From an uncultured Mucilaginibacter sp. (GTDB lineage: Bacteria; Bacteroidota; Bacteroidia; Sphingobacteriales; Sphingobacteriaceae), in assembly GCA_903864275.1 (NCBI GenBank), contig CAIPFE010000059.1, forward strand, positions 1 through 64,000: a DNA stretch of 64,000 nt, given 5' to 3'. The position numbers were made by a program, and so were the translations under genes. Positions 15,901 to 23,796 of the stretch are shown here, piece by piece; position 1 is the first letter of the stretch, and every line of letters begins with the position of its first letter. Below the pieces are notes generated by a model that had not been told where the DNA came from, ran no database searches, and saw nothing but the letters and a program-made list of their open reading frames with translations.

Positions 15901-18082
15901 TTTTACAATCACCAACAGTAACCAGGTATTGAGCATAAATAGCGATACCCAGGCGATGAACGCGCCCCTTACGGTCGATTTTAAAAACTTTAAGATCGAG
16001 ACCATTACTACAATGGCCCAGCAGGATTCGCTGCAGGTGGGCGGCGTAATCAACGGGGATGCACACATCAGCGATTTTCAAAAAGATATGAAATTTACCT
16101 CGGCCCTTAATATCAACGATTTTAACTTTAAAGGCGATACCGTAGGTAACATAGCGCTTAAAGTAAATAACCAGACAGCAAACGCATACAGCGCCGACAT
16201 GACCATTACCGCCAAAGGCAACCAGGTTACCTTAACAGGTTTATATTATACCAAACCAACGGGCACTTTTGATTTAAACCTGAACATCGTAAGCCTGAAT
16301 ATGAAGAGTATTGAGGGCTTTAGCTTTGGAAGTATCAGGAACTCAAGTGGTAATATCAGCGGGCAGTTGAAAATAACCGGCACTACTGATGCCCCCGTTG
16401 TAAGGGGCGATGTTAATTTCAATAAGGTTGGTTTTAATGTGGCCATGCTGAACTCCTATTTTACCATGCCGAAGGAAAGCATTACGTTCAACAATGACGG
16501 CATCCTGTTTAATGATTTTACCCTTGTTGATTCATTAGGCAACAAAGCCATTGTAACCGGCACACTGTACACAAAAACCTTTACTGATTTTAGTTTTGGA
16601 ATTGATATCACCGCTGACAATTTTCGGGTGATCAACTCGACGGAGGCAGACAATAAATTATACTACGGCAAACTTTATGTTGATAGCAGGATCAAAATCC
16701 GCGGCAACATGACGAAACCTGTGGTTGATGCGGATATCACGGTTAACGCTAAAACTGACCTTTCCATAGTGCTGCCGGAAGATGACCCGGGCGTAGAGGA
16801 CCGCAAGGGGGTGGTCGAGGTTATCAATCCTAATGAACCAAAGGAGGATTCGATATTTTTAGCCAAACGGCTTGATTCCCTGCGCAAATCGCCTGTCAGC
16901 GGGCTTGATGTTTCTGCAACCATCAAAATCAATAAGGAGGCTAATTTTACGATCGTTGTGGATGAAAGAAATGGCGATGTGGTTCAATTAAAGGGCGATG
17001 CGCAATTAAACGGCGGTATTGACCCCAGTGGAAAAATAAGCCTTACCGGCACCTATACGGTTGCATCAGGTTCGTATAATTTGTCTTATGCTTCAGTAAA
17101 AAGAAAATTCCTGTTTAAGAAGGGGAGTACAATAACGTGGGATGGCGATCCCACACTGGCAACTGTGGATATGACGGCTATTTACGTTGCGAACGTACCG
17201 CCTATTGACCTGGTGAGCGACCAATTGGGCAGTACGCAAAATGCTACGCAGTATAAGCAGAAACTACCTTTTAATGTTGACCTGAGCTTAAAAAATGAGC
17301 TTTTAAAGCCCGACATTACTTTCGATATAATTTTGCCGGACAGCAGCTATACCGTTGGGCCGGACGTAATATCTACGGTTAACGCAAGGCTTGACCAGGT
17401 ACGACAGGATCCCAACGAATTAAACAAGCAGGTGCTGGGGGTTTTGATCCTGGGGCACTTTATCGGCGACAATCCCTTGCAGAGCCAGGGCGGCGGCACG
17501 GGCCTTAACGGGGCTATCCGCAACAGCGTGAGCAGCTTATTATCCGATCAGCTGAATAAGCTGGCGGGTAACCTCATCGGGGGCGTTCAGTTAAGTTTCG
17601 ACCTGACGTCAGGCGCGGATTACTCGTCGGGCGTTCAACAAAACCGAACGGATCTTAACGTCGGCTTGTCAAAACAATTCCTGAATGACCGCGTAACGGT
17701 TACCGTCGGCAATAATTTTAACCTGGAAGGCCAAAACCAGCCCGGGCAAAAAACAACGGATATTGCCGGCAATGTTTCGGTAAATTATAAGCTGACCAAG
17801 GACGGCCGGTATATGGTACGTGTTTACCGCAGAAATGAATTTGTTGTGATTGAAGGCGAGGTGGTTGAAACAGGGATAGGGTTTACCTTAACTTATGATT
17901 ACAACCATTTCAGGGAACTATTTGCCAAAAAATCAAAAGAAGATAAAGCGTTGGAGAAAAAATATAACGACGATCAGAAAAAGAAAAAAGACGAACAAAA
18001 AGCGGCAGACAAAAAAGCAGATTCGACCGCTACGCCGGTGCAACCTGTAAATCAGCCCCAGCAAAAACCAGCATCAAACTAA
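12929..18082 (+). CDS. tamB: TamB-like translocation/assembly module protein (DUF490)
   Basis: 1717 residues. A single N-terminal membrane anchor (ILWIIASVIFLVLLVIILIQ, about 12-31) precedes a very long stretch of repeating beta strands of the kind that forms the hydrophobic groove of AsmA/TamB proteins spanning the periplasm. The DUF490 domain covers the C-terminal part, about 1250-1640, with GTYTVASGSYNLSY and ILGHFIGDN. A lysine-rich, low-complexity tail (KKYNDDQKKKKDEQ, then Pro/Gln) ends the protein. It is longer than E. coli TamB (about 1260) but normal for Bacteroidota. It is thought to carry phospholipid or assist outer-membrane protein insertion with TamL, whose gene begins one base after this stop. 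Confidence 0.9.
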   Translation: MPLERFGRIALKTILWIIASVIFLVLLVIILIQLPSVQNFVKDKAVTFIQGKIHTKVKIGHISLGLPKLIVLEDVYFEDQKKDTLIAGDKLKLDISLLKLLSHKVEINEIDLQGITANVSRGADSVFNFDYIMKAFTSEQKKPVKPTDTASTMKFSIDKVILDNIHVGYNDKITGYNVKFLLGHFDTRIKDFDMDKMKFTIPKINLSNVDALIIQSPTPQSIAKAAIDTAINPITMTLNLGTIDISKIKVDYRSNQMSSKVDLGKLLVEMDKIDLKNQKVGIKNIELNDTKAGITFAKPESVKKAIVKAVKKLDTLVASPQNSKGWTASLAKISFSNDNIKYDNNAQSPVAKGLDFGHMNIRDLNADAENIAYSTDTISGRINSFTFSEKSGLIIKKFHTTFLYGPKSSYLKDLYVETPQTVIQKQLQVSYPSIASLSTDLGKLSINANLDGSRLGLKDVLLLVPSMATMDPFKHAPNAVFRIDGRVTGKVNNLRIPSLEIRGLSNTRIKASAIIKGLPDVNKSYFDLTIDDFNTGSADIAKLVSPGVIPSSVTIPANLNLKGTFKGGMYNFATRMGLRSTYGAVDLVATMKNGNSKTGATYSANIKANDLNVGALTKQPQTVGNITLTANIKGTGLDPKKANLQFSGDVVKANVKGYLYQHLVLSGTAHDGNYTAKARMKDPNINFSLDGKADVNKKYPSVNATLMIDSINLQKLNFTKDPMLVHGKIVADVPTADPDYLNANIVITDLLVTQKTQVIRLDTVSLVSTANADSSTIKLKAPMLYAHMAGKYKLTEIGTALQDVTNKYFNTAIANTTAKAKPKYSPEQFAFDMRLVKTPLTAQLIPSLKKLDPVLINGHFNSQTGDLVVNGSMPRVVYGTNTINNLKLAINTGNNALNYNITVDEIKASSSLDLLNTSLSGSAQNDKLNISLQVRDAAKKERYRLAGVFSILPNEYQFSFLQNGLLLNYTAWTVNADNALQFGSKGIMAKDFTITNSNQVLSINSDTQAMNAPLTVDFKNFKIETITTMAQQDSLQVGGVINGDAHISDFQKDMKFTSALNINDFNFKGDTVGNIALKVNNQTANAYSADMTITAKGNQVTLTGLYYTKPTGTFDLNLNIVSLNMKSIEGFSFGSIRNSSGNISGQLKITGTTDAPVVRGDVNFNKVGFNVAMLNSYFTMPKESITFNNDGILFNDFTLVDSLGNKAIVTGTLYTKTFTDFSFGIDITADNFRVINSTEADNKLYYGKLYVDSRIKIRGNMTKPVVDADITVNAKTDLSIVLPEDDPGVEDRKGVVEVINPNEPKEDSIFLAKRLDSLRKSPVSGLDVSATIKINKEANFTIVVDERNGDVVQLKGDAQLNGGIDPSGKISLTGTYTVASGSYNLSYASVKRKFLFKKGSTITWDGDPTLATVDMTAIYVANVPPIDLVSDQLGSTQNATQYKQKLPFNVDLSLKNELLKPDITFDIILPDSSYTVGPDVISTVNARLDQVRQDPNELNKQVLGVLILGHFIGDNPLQSQGGGTGLNGAIRNSVSSLLSDQLNKLAGNLIGGVQLSFDLTSGADYSSGVQQNRTDLNVGLSKQFLNDRVTVTVGNNFNLEGQNQPGQKTTDIAGNVSVNYKLTKDGRYMVRVYRRNEFVVIEGEVVETGIGFTLTYDYNHFRELFAKKSKEDKALEKKYNDDQKKKKDEQKAADKKADSTATPVQPVNQPQQKPASN

Positions 18083-18083
18083 A

Positions 18084-20333
18084 ATGGCCAAATTCAGATA
18101 CATATCTATTTTAATCATCGTTTTTTTAAGTGCCTGCAGTACAACAAAGTATTTGGCGCCAGGGCAAAAGCTGTACACCGGCGGGCAGGTAAAGATCACT
18201 GACAAAGACATCAAAAAGAGTGATGCTAAAGTCTTAACCGAAGAGCTGGAAGATTTGCTAAGGCCACAACCGAATGGTACCATATTAGGATTAAGGGTTA
18301 AGCTGTGGATATACGATAAAACCAGGACCAATAAGAGAAAAGGCTTAAGACACTACCTTAACACCCACTTAGGTGAGCCGCCTGTTTTGGTAAGTTCGGT
18401 TGATCTCGACAAAAACAGCGGTATCCTGCAAAACCGGTTGCAAAATGAGGGATATTTCCTTGCACAGGTTGACGGCGATACCGTCGGTAAAAAGAAAACT
18501 GCCAAAGCGGTTTACACCGTGCAGGCCGGTCCGGCGTATCATTATCGCAGCATATCATTCCCTGCGGCTAATGACGACCTTGACACCGCGGTTACCGGGA
18601 CATCAAAACAAACACTTTTAAAGGTGGGAGACAAATTTAACCTCGACATTATTAAGGCTGAACGGGTAAGGATTGACGCCCGGTTAAAAGAAGAAGGCTT
18701 TTTTTACTTTGCGCCCGAGGACCTGATCATGCGGTATGACAGTACAGTTGCCGGCCACGAGGTGGATATGTTTGTAAAAGTTAAAGATGAAACGCCTGAT
18801 GAAGCAAGGTGGATTTACAGCGTGCGGAATATTTATGTATACCCTGATTATTCTATAAAAGACACTTCGCTGATGTTAGATTCGGCCGTTAAATACCAGT
18901 GGTATAATGTTATCGAACCGAAAAAGGATTTCAGGCCGTTTACATTTAAAAATAGCGTATTGCTGCATCCCCGCGATATTTATAACCGCACCGAACATAC
19001 CAATTCACTAAGCCGCTTTATAGAACTTGGGCCATTTAAATTCGTGAAAAACCGTTTTGAGGATGTTACCCCAGATTCGGCTAAGCTTGATATTTATTAC
19101 TTTTTAACGCAGCAAAAGAAGAAATCCATCCAGGCCGAAATACAGCTGCAGCAAACTTCGGCAAATTATGATGGTACGCAGATCAACATAAATATAAAAA
19201 ATCGCAATACATTTAAAGGAGCCGAATTGTTTAATATCACTTTGTTTGGCGAACGGGACCTGCAATTTGGCAAATATAATAATGGGTATAATATTTACCA
19301 GGTGGGTATACAGCCATCCCTTTCGTGGCCGCGGTTTATCAGCCCTTTCGACTTTAAAAGTGATAATGCTTTCATCCCGCGTACAACATTGGCGACCGGC
19401 TATACCATTATTAATCGTAACAAGCTTTACACGCTCAATTCATTCAACGCTTCGTTCGGTTATCAATGGAAAACCAACATCCATGTACAACACACGCTCG
19501 ACCTTGAAGACGTGACTTATGTTGACCCTCAAAACGTTACCCAGCTCTATATTGACAGTATCCATAAAACGCGTAACCCGGCTCTTGCCCATGTCATTAA
19601 CAAACAGTTCACATTTGGCCCTTCTTATGCTTATAACTGGACCAATACCATGGAGACTTTTAAAACAAATACATTCTATTATAACGGCAAGGTAAGCCTG
19701 TCAGGAAACTTATATGGGATACTTACCGGCGCTGATACACCCAGAAGTGTGAGCCAATTATTCGGTCTCACTTTTGATCAGTATGTAAAATTAGAGAATG
19801 AGATCAGGTTCTTTCATAAATTAGGCCCTAAGAGCAAACTGGCAACCCGTTTAATGGTTGATGTGGGGCTTCCCTACGGTAACTCAACGGTACTTCCCTA
19901 TTCGCAGCAATTTTTTATTGGCGGGGCAAACAGCCTTCGCGGTTTCCAGGCGCACTCCATTGGCCCCGGCGGGTACACCCTGCCACCCAACCTCGCCAAG
20001 GGCATAGGCTTCCTCCCGGATGAATCAGGCGATATAAAAATAGAGGGTAATGTTGAATACCGCCCGCATTTGTTCAGCGTTGTAGAAGGCGCATTGTTTG
20101 TCGACGCTGGCAATATCTGGCTCCTGCACAGCAATCCCAATTTACCGGGCGCAGCTTTCGGGAAAAACTTTCTAAATCAAATAGCTGCTGATGCGGGTTT
20201 TGGTTTACGCTTTGACTTTACAGTTTTATTATTACGTACCGATTTAGGTTTCCCCATCCTTGAACCCAACCACACACCGGCCCATTTTGGCCAGAATGGG
20301 GTGTTTAATCTTGGGATAGGCTATCCGTTTTGA
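18084..20333 (+). CDS. tamL: TamL, lipidated Omp85-family partner of TamB
   Basis: 749 residues. The lipoprotein signal ends LSAC with Cys at about residue 18, so the N-terminus is anchored by lipid, unlike TamA. POTRA-like repeats (about 30-330) precede a 16-strand-type barrel with FFIGGANSLRGF near residue 610, a close match to the conserved 'GG..S.RG' loop motif of Omp85 proteins, and a C-terminal Phe (GIGYPF). The ATG lies one base after the tamB stop, so the two are translationally linked. It forms the outer-membrane half of the Tam module. A paralogue is at 459-2861. Confidence 0.9.
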   Translation: MAKFRYISILIIVFLSACSTTKYLAPGQKLYTGGQVKITDKDIKKSDAKVLTEELEDLLRPQPNGTILGLRVKLWIYDKTRTNKRKGLRHYLNTHLGEPPVLVSSVDLDKNSGILQNRLQNEGYFLAQVDGDTVGKKKTAKAVYTVQAGPAYHYRSISFPAANDDLDTAVTGTSKQTLLKVGDKFNLDIIKAERVRIDARLKEEGFFYFAPEDLIMRYDSTVAGHEVDMFVKVKDETPDEARWIYSVRNIYVYPDYSIKDTSLMLDSAVKYQWYNVIEPKKDFRPFTFKNSVLLHPRDIYNRTEHTNSLSRFIELGPFKFVKNRFEDVTPDSAKLDIYYFLTQQKKKSIQAEIQLQQTSANYDGTQININIKNRNTFKGAELFNITLFGERDLQFGKYNNGYNIYQVGIQPSLSWPRFISPFDFKSDNAFIPRTTLATGYTIINRNKLYTLNSFNASFGYQWKTNIHVQHTLDLEDVTYVDPQNVTQLYIDSIHKTRNPALAHVINKQFTFGPSYAYNWTNTMETFKTNTFYYNGKVSLSGNLYGILTGADTPRSVSQLFGLTFDQYVKLENEIRFFHKLGPKSKLATRLMVDVGLPYGNSTVLPYSQQFFIGGANSLRGFQAHSIGPGGYTLPPNLAKGIGFLPDESGDIKIEGNVEYRPHLFSVVEGALFVDAGNIWLLHSNPNLPGAAFGKNFLNQIAADAGFGLRFDFTVLLLRTDLGFPILEPNHTPAHFGQNGVFNLGIGYPF

Positions 20334-20545
20334 CGATTTTGAATTAGGGGGTTGGTTATGGTGTAAAGTATTGATTCAGTATTTGCTCGCGCGATAGCTG
20401 GCATCTTGATAAATCCCGCTCCTAATTTTATAGCTATAAATCTTATTCTATGTATAATTAACCGTACCTTTATCAATAGTGATAAATATGGTCACTGATC
20501 CCCTGAAAAACTAAACCGGTACTACTACACTAAATCCATTTTTAA

Positions 20546-23215
20546 ATGGACCAACAGCAAAAAAACAGAACACTCATAATTATAAGCCTGGTTACGATAC
20601 TGGCAGGCCTTAGGATAATGATTGGCTGGGTTTTTAACATCCCGGCTTTTCAGAGTATCGTTCCAAGCTTCGAAGCCATGCGGTTTAATGCCGCCTTATG
20701 TTTCGTGTTATTTGGCTGCGCCCTGTTACTTACCCAATACCACACATGGCGGTATGCTCAAGCCTTATATTTAATATTATCACTCAATGGTACCATAATT
20801 GGCTTAATTACCCTTGCGCAGGATCTGTTCCATTTTACATCAGGGCTAGACCAGCTATTTGTAACGGATAGAACCGTCCCCTCCTACAATATTCCGTTTC
20901 CAGGCCGGATGGCTTTTAATGCATCAATCAACTTTGTTTTTCTTGGATTAGGGCTTTTGATGCTCCAATTCAGAAAACGCTCTTTTAACATATTGTCGCA
21001 GTGTTTTTTTCACATGGTGACTATTTTTTCCGCCGTCGCGCTAATTGGCTATCTATATGGAGTTTCATTCTTTCGTGCCCTTTTGTACCGAACGTCAATG
21101 GCGACGCATACCGCTATTCTCTTTTTTATATTATCGCTGGCAGCTTCGCTTATAAATCCTTCCATCGGTATGGCAAGGCTTTTTACAGGCGAGCGCGTAG
21201 GCAATCAGATGGCACGAAGGCTTTTTACGTTAATGATCCTGATGGTGGTTATATTCGGTTTGTTAAGGATTGAAACCCAGAATTCCCGGCTATTTTCATC
21301 CCTGGATATAGGCGTCTCTGTACTTGCGGTTTGCTTTTTACTGGTGAGCCTGCTGTTGATATGGAACACTGCCAATTGGCTCAACAATATAGACAGGCAA
21401 CGATCAGAAGCGGAGGCCGAAGTAAAACGAATGAACGCCGGGCTTGAAAAAATGGTGGAAGAGCGATCAGGCGAATTGATCAATTTACTGGTGCTGTTTC
21501 AGAAGAGCGAGGCAAAATACCGTTCGCTCATTGAACAGGCCTCCGATGCCATCTATATACTCGACTTTAAAGGGAATTTTACCGATGTAAATGCAAGCAT
21601 GTGCAAAATGACCGGCTATGACAGCGAAGAATTGCTAAACAAAAATATTGCGTCGATCATGGATCCGGAGGAACTAAAAACTGATCCATTACCGGACGGT
21701 GTTAGTCGTATTTGGGCATCGATATTCCGTGAAAGGACTTTTGTACGCAAAGACGGATCGGCTTTTACGGTGGAGATCAATGCAAAAATATTTTCAGATG
21801 ACCGTGTTATGGTTATTGCAAGGGATATTACAGGCCGTAAAAAAATGGAGACCGGGCTTAGAGATGCTGAGTTAAAATTCAGGACAATAGCTGAAAAATC
21901 AATGGTTGGCGTGTATATAGTTCAATATGGAAAGTATATTTACGTAAACCCAAGGTTTGCCGAGGTTTTTGAATATACACCGGAAGAATTGATCAATACG
22001 GTGCCAGTAGAAACAATTATACATGAAAGCTACAGGCCAATTACGGCTGAGAATATAAGGCGACGGATGGAAGGTGAAGTTGAGAGCGTACACTACGAAG
22101 CAATGGGACGTAAGAAAGATGGTACAGCCAACTGGATTGAATTATATGGCAGCAGAACCATAATTGGTGATGTGCCCACAATAATCGGTTCGATGATAGA
22201 TATTACCGAACGCAAAAAGGCCGAAGAAGAGCTAAAATCTTCGGAGCAAAAATATAAACTCCTCTTTGAAAGCAACCCCTCGCCCTTGTGGATGATCGCG
22301 AAAGATGATCTTACCGTTATTGATGTTAATGAAGCGGCAGCCCGGCTTTACGGTTATACAAAACAAGAGCTATTGAATAAGCCTACTGCCATCTTCAGGC
22401 TTCCTGAAGATTTAGAAAAGCAACGCGAACATTACATGCTGGATGTGGCCAACGATGCGACGTTTCAACGCATCATAAAGCACGTTAAAAAAGATGGATC
22501 AGTAATGTCTATCGAGATCATTTCCCATGATATTATTTTCGATGGCCGGCCAGTAAGGTTATCGCTAACAAACGATATTACCGAAAAACTCAAGGCAGAA
22601 GAGTCCCTTCAAAAATCAGAAGCCAACTTACAAACGATTTTGAAAACGACTGATACCGCGTATGCGCTGTTTGACCTTGACCTTAAGGTGCTGGCTTTTA
22701 ACCCCAGAGCCACTGAATTTGTCAATCAGCAATACCATCACATTCCTGAAAAGGGCGACCGCCTTACTGATTTTTTCCCACGGGACAGGTTTCCTGAATT
22801 TGCAAAATTTGCAAGTAATGTATTACAAGGAAACAATATTAATTATGAAGTTGATTACCCGCAGGCCGATGGCACGGTACTTTGGTATTATGTTAGATTG
22901 TTCCCGATAACCAGCGATAGTAAAGAAATATTGGGCTTAATGATGGCCCTATATGACATAAGCGAAAGGAAAAACGCTGAGCACGATTTAAAAAGCGCAT
23001 ACGAAAGCATACAAAGCCACATCAACAGCATTAAAGATATGGCCTGGAAACAATCACACCTGATACGCAGCCCTTTGGCCAACTTGCAAGGGCTATTTGC
23101 TTTGCTGAAAGATGATCCTTCGGAAGCCAAAATTTTTGATCACATTAAGAATGAACTGGATAGAATGGATGCTATTATTATTGAAATGGCCGAAGATGCA
23201 TCGGACCATGATTAG
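20546..23215 (+). CDS. Membrane-bound multi-PAS sensor with DHp-like end but no ATPase domain
   Basis: 889 residues. The first 270 or so hold about seven hydrophobic helices, a membrane sensor region. A coiled coil (about 285-315) leads into at least four PAS domains; the S-box cores end with ARDITGRKKME, IDITERKKAEE, TNDITEKLKAEE and LYDISERKNAEH. The chain then enters a histidine-kinase-like dimerisation helix, WKQSHLIRSPLANLQGL, and stops about 40 residues later with no N, G1 or G2 box. The 69 bases after the stop encode nothing like an ATPase domain. It therefore cannot autophosphorylate by itself and may act through a partner. No response regulator is nearby. Confidence 0.8.
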   Translation: MDQQQKNRTLIIISLVTILAGLRIMIGWVFNIPAFQSIVPSFEAMRFNAALCFVLFGCALLLTQYHTWRYAQALYLILSLNGTIIGLITLAQDLFHFTSGLDQLFVTDRTVPSYNIPFPGRMAFNASINFVFLGLGLLMLQFRKRSFNILSQCFFHMVTIFSAVALIGYLYGVSFFRALLYRTSMATHTAILFFILSLAASLINPSIGMARLFTGERVGNQMARRLFTLMILMVVIFGLLRIETQNSRLFSSLDIGVSVLAVCFLLVSLLLIWNTANWLNNIDRQRSEAEAEVKRMNAGLEKMVEERSGELINLLVLFQKSEAKYRSLIEQASDAIYILDFKGNFTDVNASMCKMTGYDSEELLNKNIASIMDPEELKTDPLPDGVSRIWASIFRERTFVRKDGSAFTVEINAKIFSDDRVMVIARDITGRKKMETGLRDAELKFRTIAEKSMVGVYIVQYGKYIYVNPRFAEVFEYTPEELINTVPVETIIHESYRPITAENIRRRMEGEVESVHYEAMGRKKDGTANWIELYGSRTIIGDVPTIIGSMIDITERKKAEEELKSSEQKYKLLFESNPSPLWMIAKDDLTVIDVNEAAARLYGYTKQELLNKPTAIFRLPEDLEKQREHYMLDVANDATFQRIIKHVKKDGSVMSIEIISHDIIFDGRPVRLSLTNDITEKLKAEESLQKSEANLQTILKTTDTAYALFDLDLKVLAFNPRATEFVNQQYHHIPEKGDRLTDFFPRDRFPEFAKFASNVLQGNNINYEVDYPQADGTVLWYYVRLFPITSDSKEILGLMMALYDISERKNAEHDLKSAYESIQSHINSIKDMAWKQSHLIRSPLANLQGLFALLKDDPSEAKIFDHIKNELDRMDAIIIEMAEDASDHD

Positions 23216-23284
23216 TGAATTAGTGATCGAACAAATAATTGCTAATCTTGCATCTGTTCTTCTTAAAAAAATAAATGATGTTTA

Positions 23285-23734
23285 ATGGCTTACAGGCGTG
23301 ATAAAAAAGAGGGGGTAATTATCCCCTTACAAATTATAGATCTGCAGGAGGATGGTTTTCACCCGTTGGTGAACATCTCGGTTTTTGGGAAACCGTTTGT
23401 TGTGGTGCTTGATACCGGGGCGTCGAAGACGGCGTTTGATGAAACAATGCTACTGCAGGCCTATGAACAGGCTGTTGTTACGAAAAGTGATAAGCTTTCT
23501 ACCGGCCTTGGGACGACTACTATGGTCTCATCAACTGCAATAATCAGCGATCTTTATATTGGCAGTTTATTAATTGATGAATTTGAAGTAGCTGTATTGG
23601 ATCTTTCAACCATTAACATGGCATATCGTCAGTTAGGCCATCCGGAAGTTTTAGGTGTGCTGGGCGGCGATATATTGATGAAGTATAAGGCCATGATTAA
23701 TTACGGGAAGCAGGTTCTTAAGCTAAAAAAATAG
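23285..23734 (+). CDS. Retropepsin-like aspartyl protease domain protein
   Basis: 149 residues, a single aspartic protease lobe. The catalytic motif is VVVLDTGASKTAFD (about 39-52), matching the D-T-G-A/S signature, and a second conserved block is VLGVLGGDILMKYKAMINY (about 118-137) with the expected hydrophobic-hydrophobic-Gly. As in viral retropepsins, two copies must pair to form an active site. No signal peptide is seen, so it should be cytoplasmic. The substrate is unknown. It converges on gyrB across a bidirectional terminator. Confidence 0.75.
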   Translation: MAYRRDKKEGVIIPLQIIDLQEDGFHPLVNISVFGKPFVVVLDTGASKTAFDETMLLQAYEQAVVTKSDKLSTGLGTTTMVSSTAIISDLYIGSLLIDEFEVAVLDLSTINMAYRQLGHPEVLGVLGGDILMKYKAMINYGKQVLKLKK

Positions 23735-23746
23735 CCAAAAAAGCCA

Positions 23747-23784
23747 AGACTTACAAAGCTTTTGAAACTTCGTAAGTCTGATTT
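23747..23784. terminator. Bidirectional terminator between retropepsin gene and gyrB
   Basis: AGACTTACAAAG (23747-23758) pairs with CTTCGTAAGTCT (23768-23779) with one mismatch and a 9-base loop. An A-rich stretch before it and GATTTTC after it give a U tract for both directions. The two flanking genes converge here. Confidence 0.65.
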
Positions 23785-23796
23785 TCGTCCACGATA

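Noticed and set aside
23285..23734. Retropepsin-like gene as a remnant of a retroelement
   Set aside because: No reverse transcriptase, integrase or long repeats are nearby, and stand-alone bacterial aspartyl proteases of this size are known.
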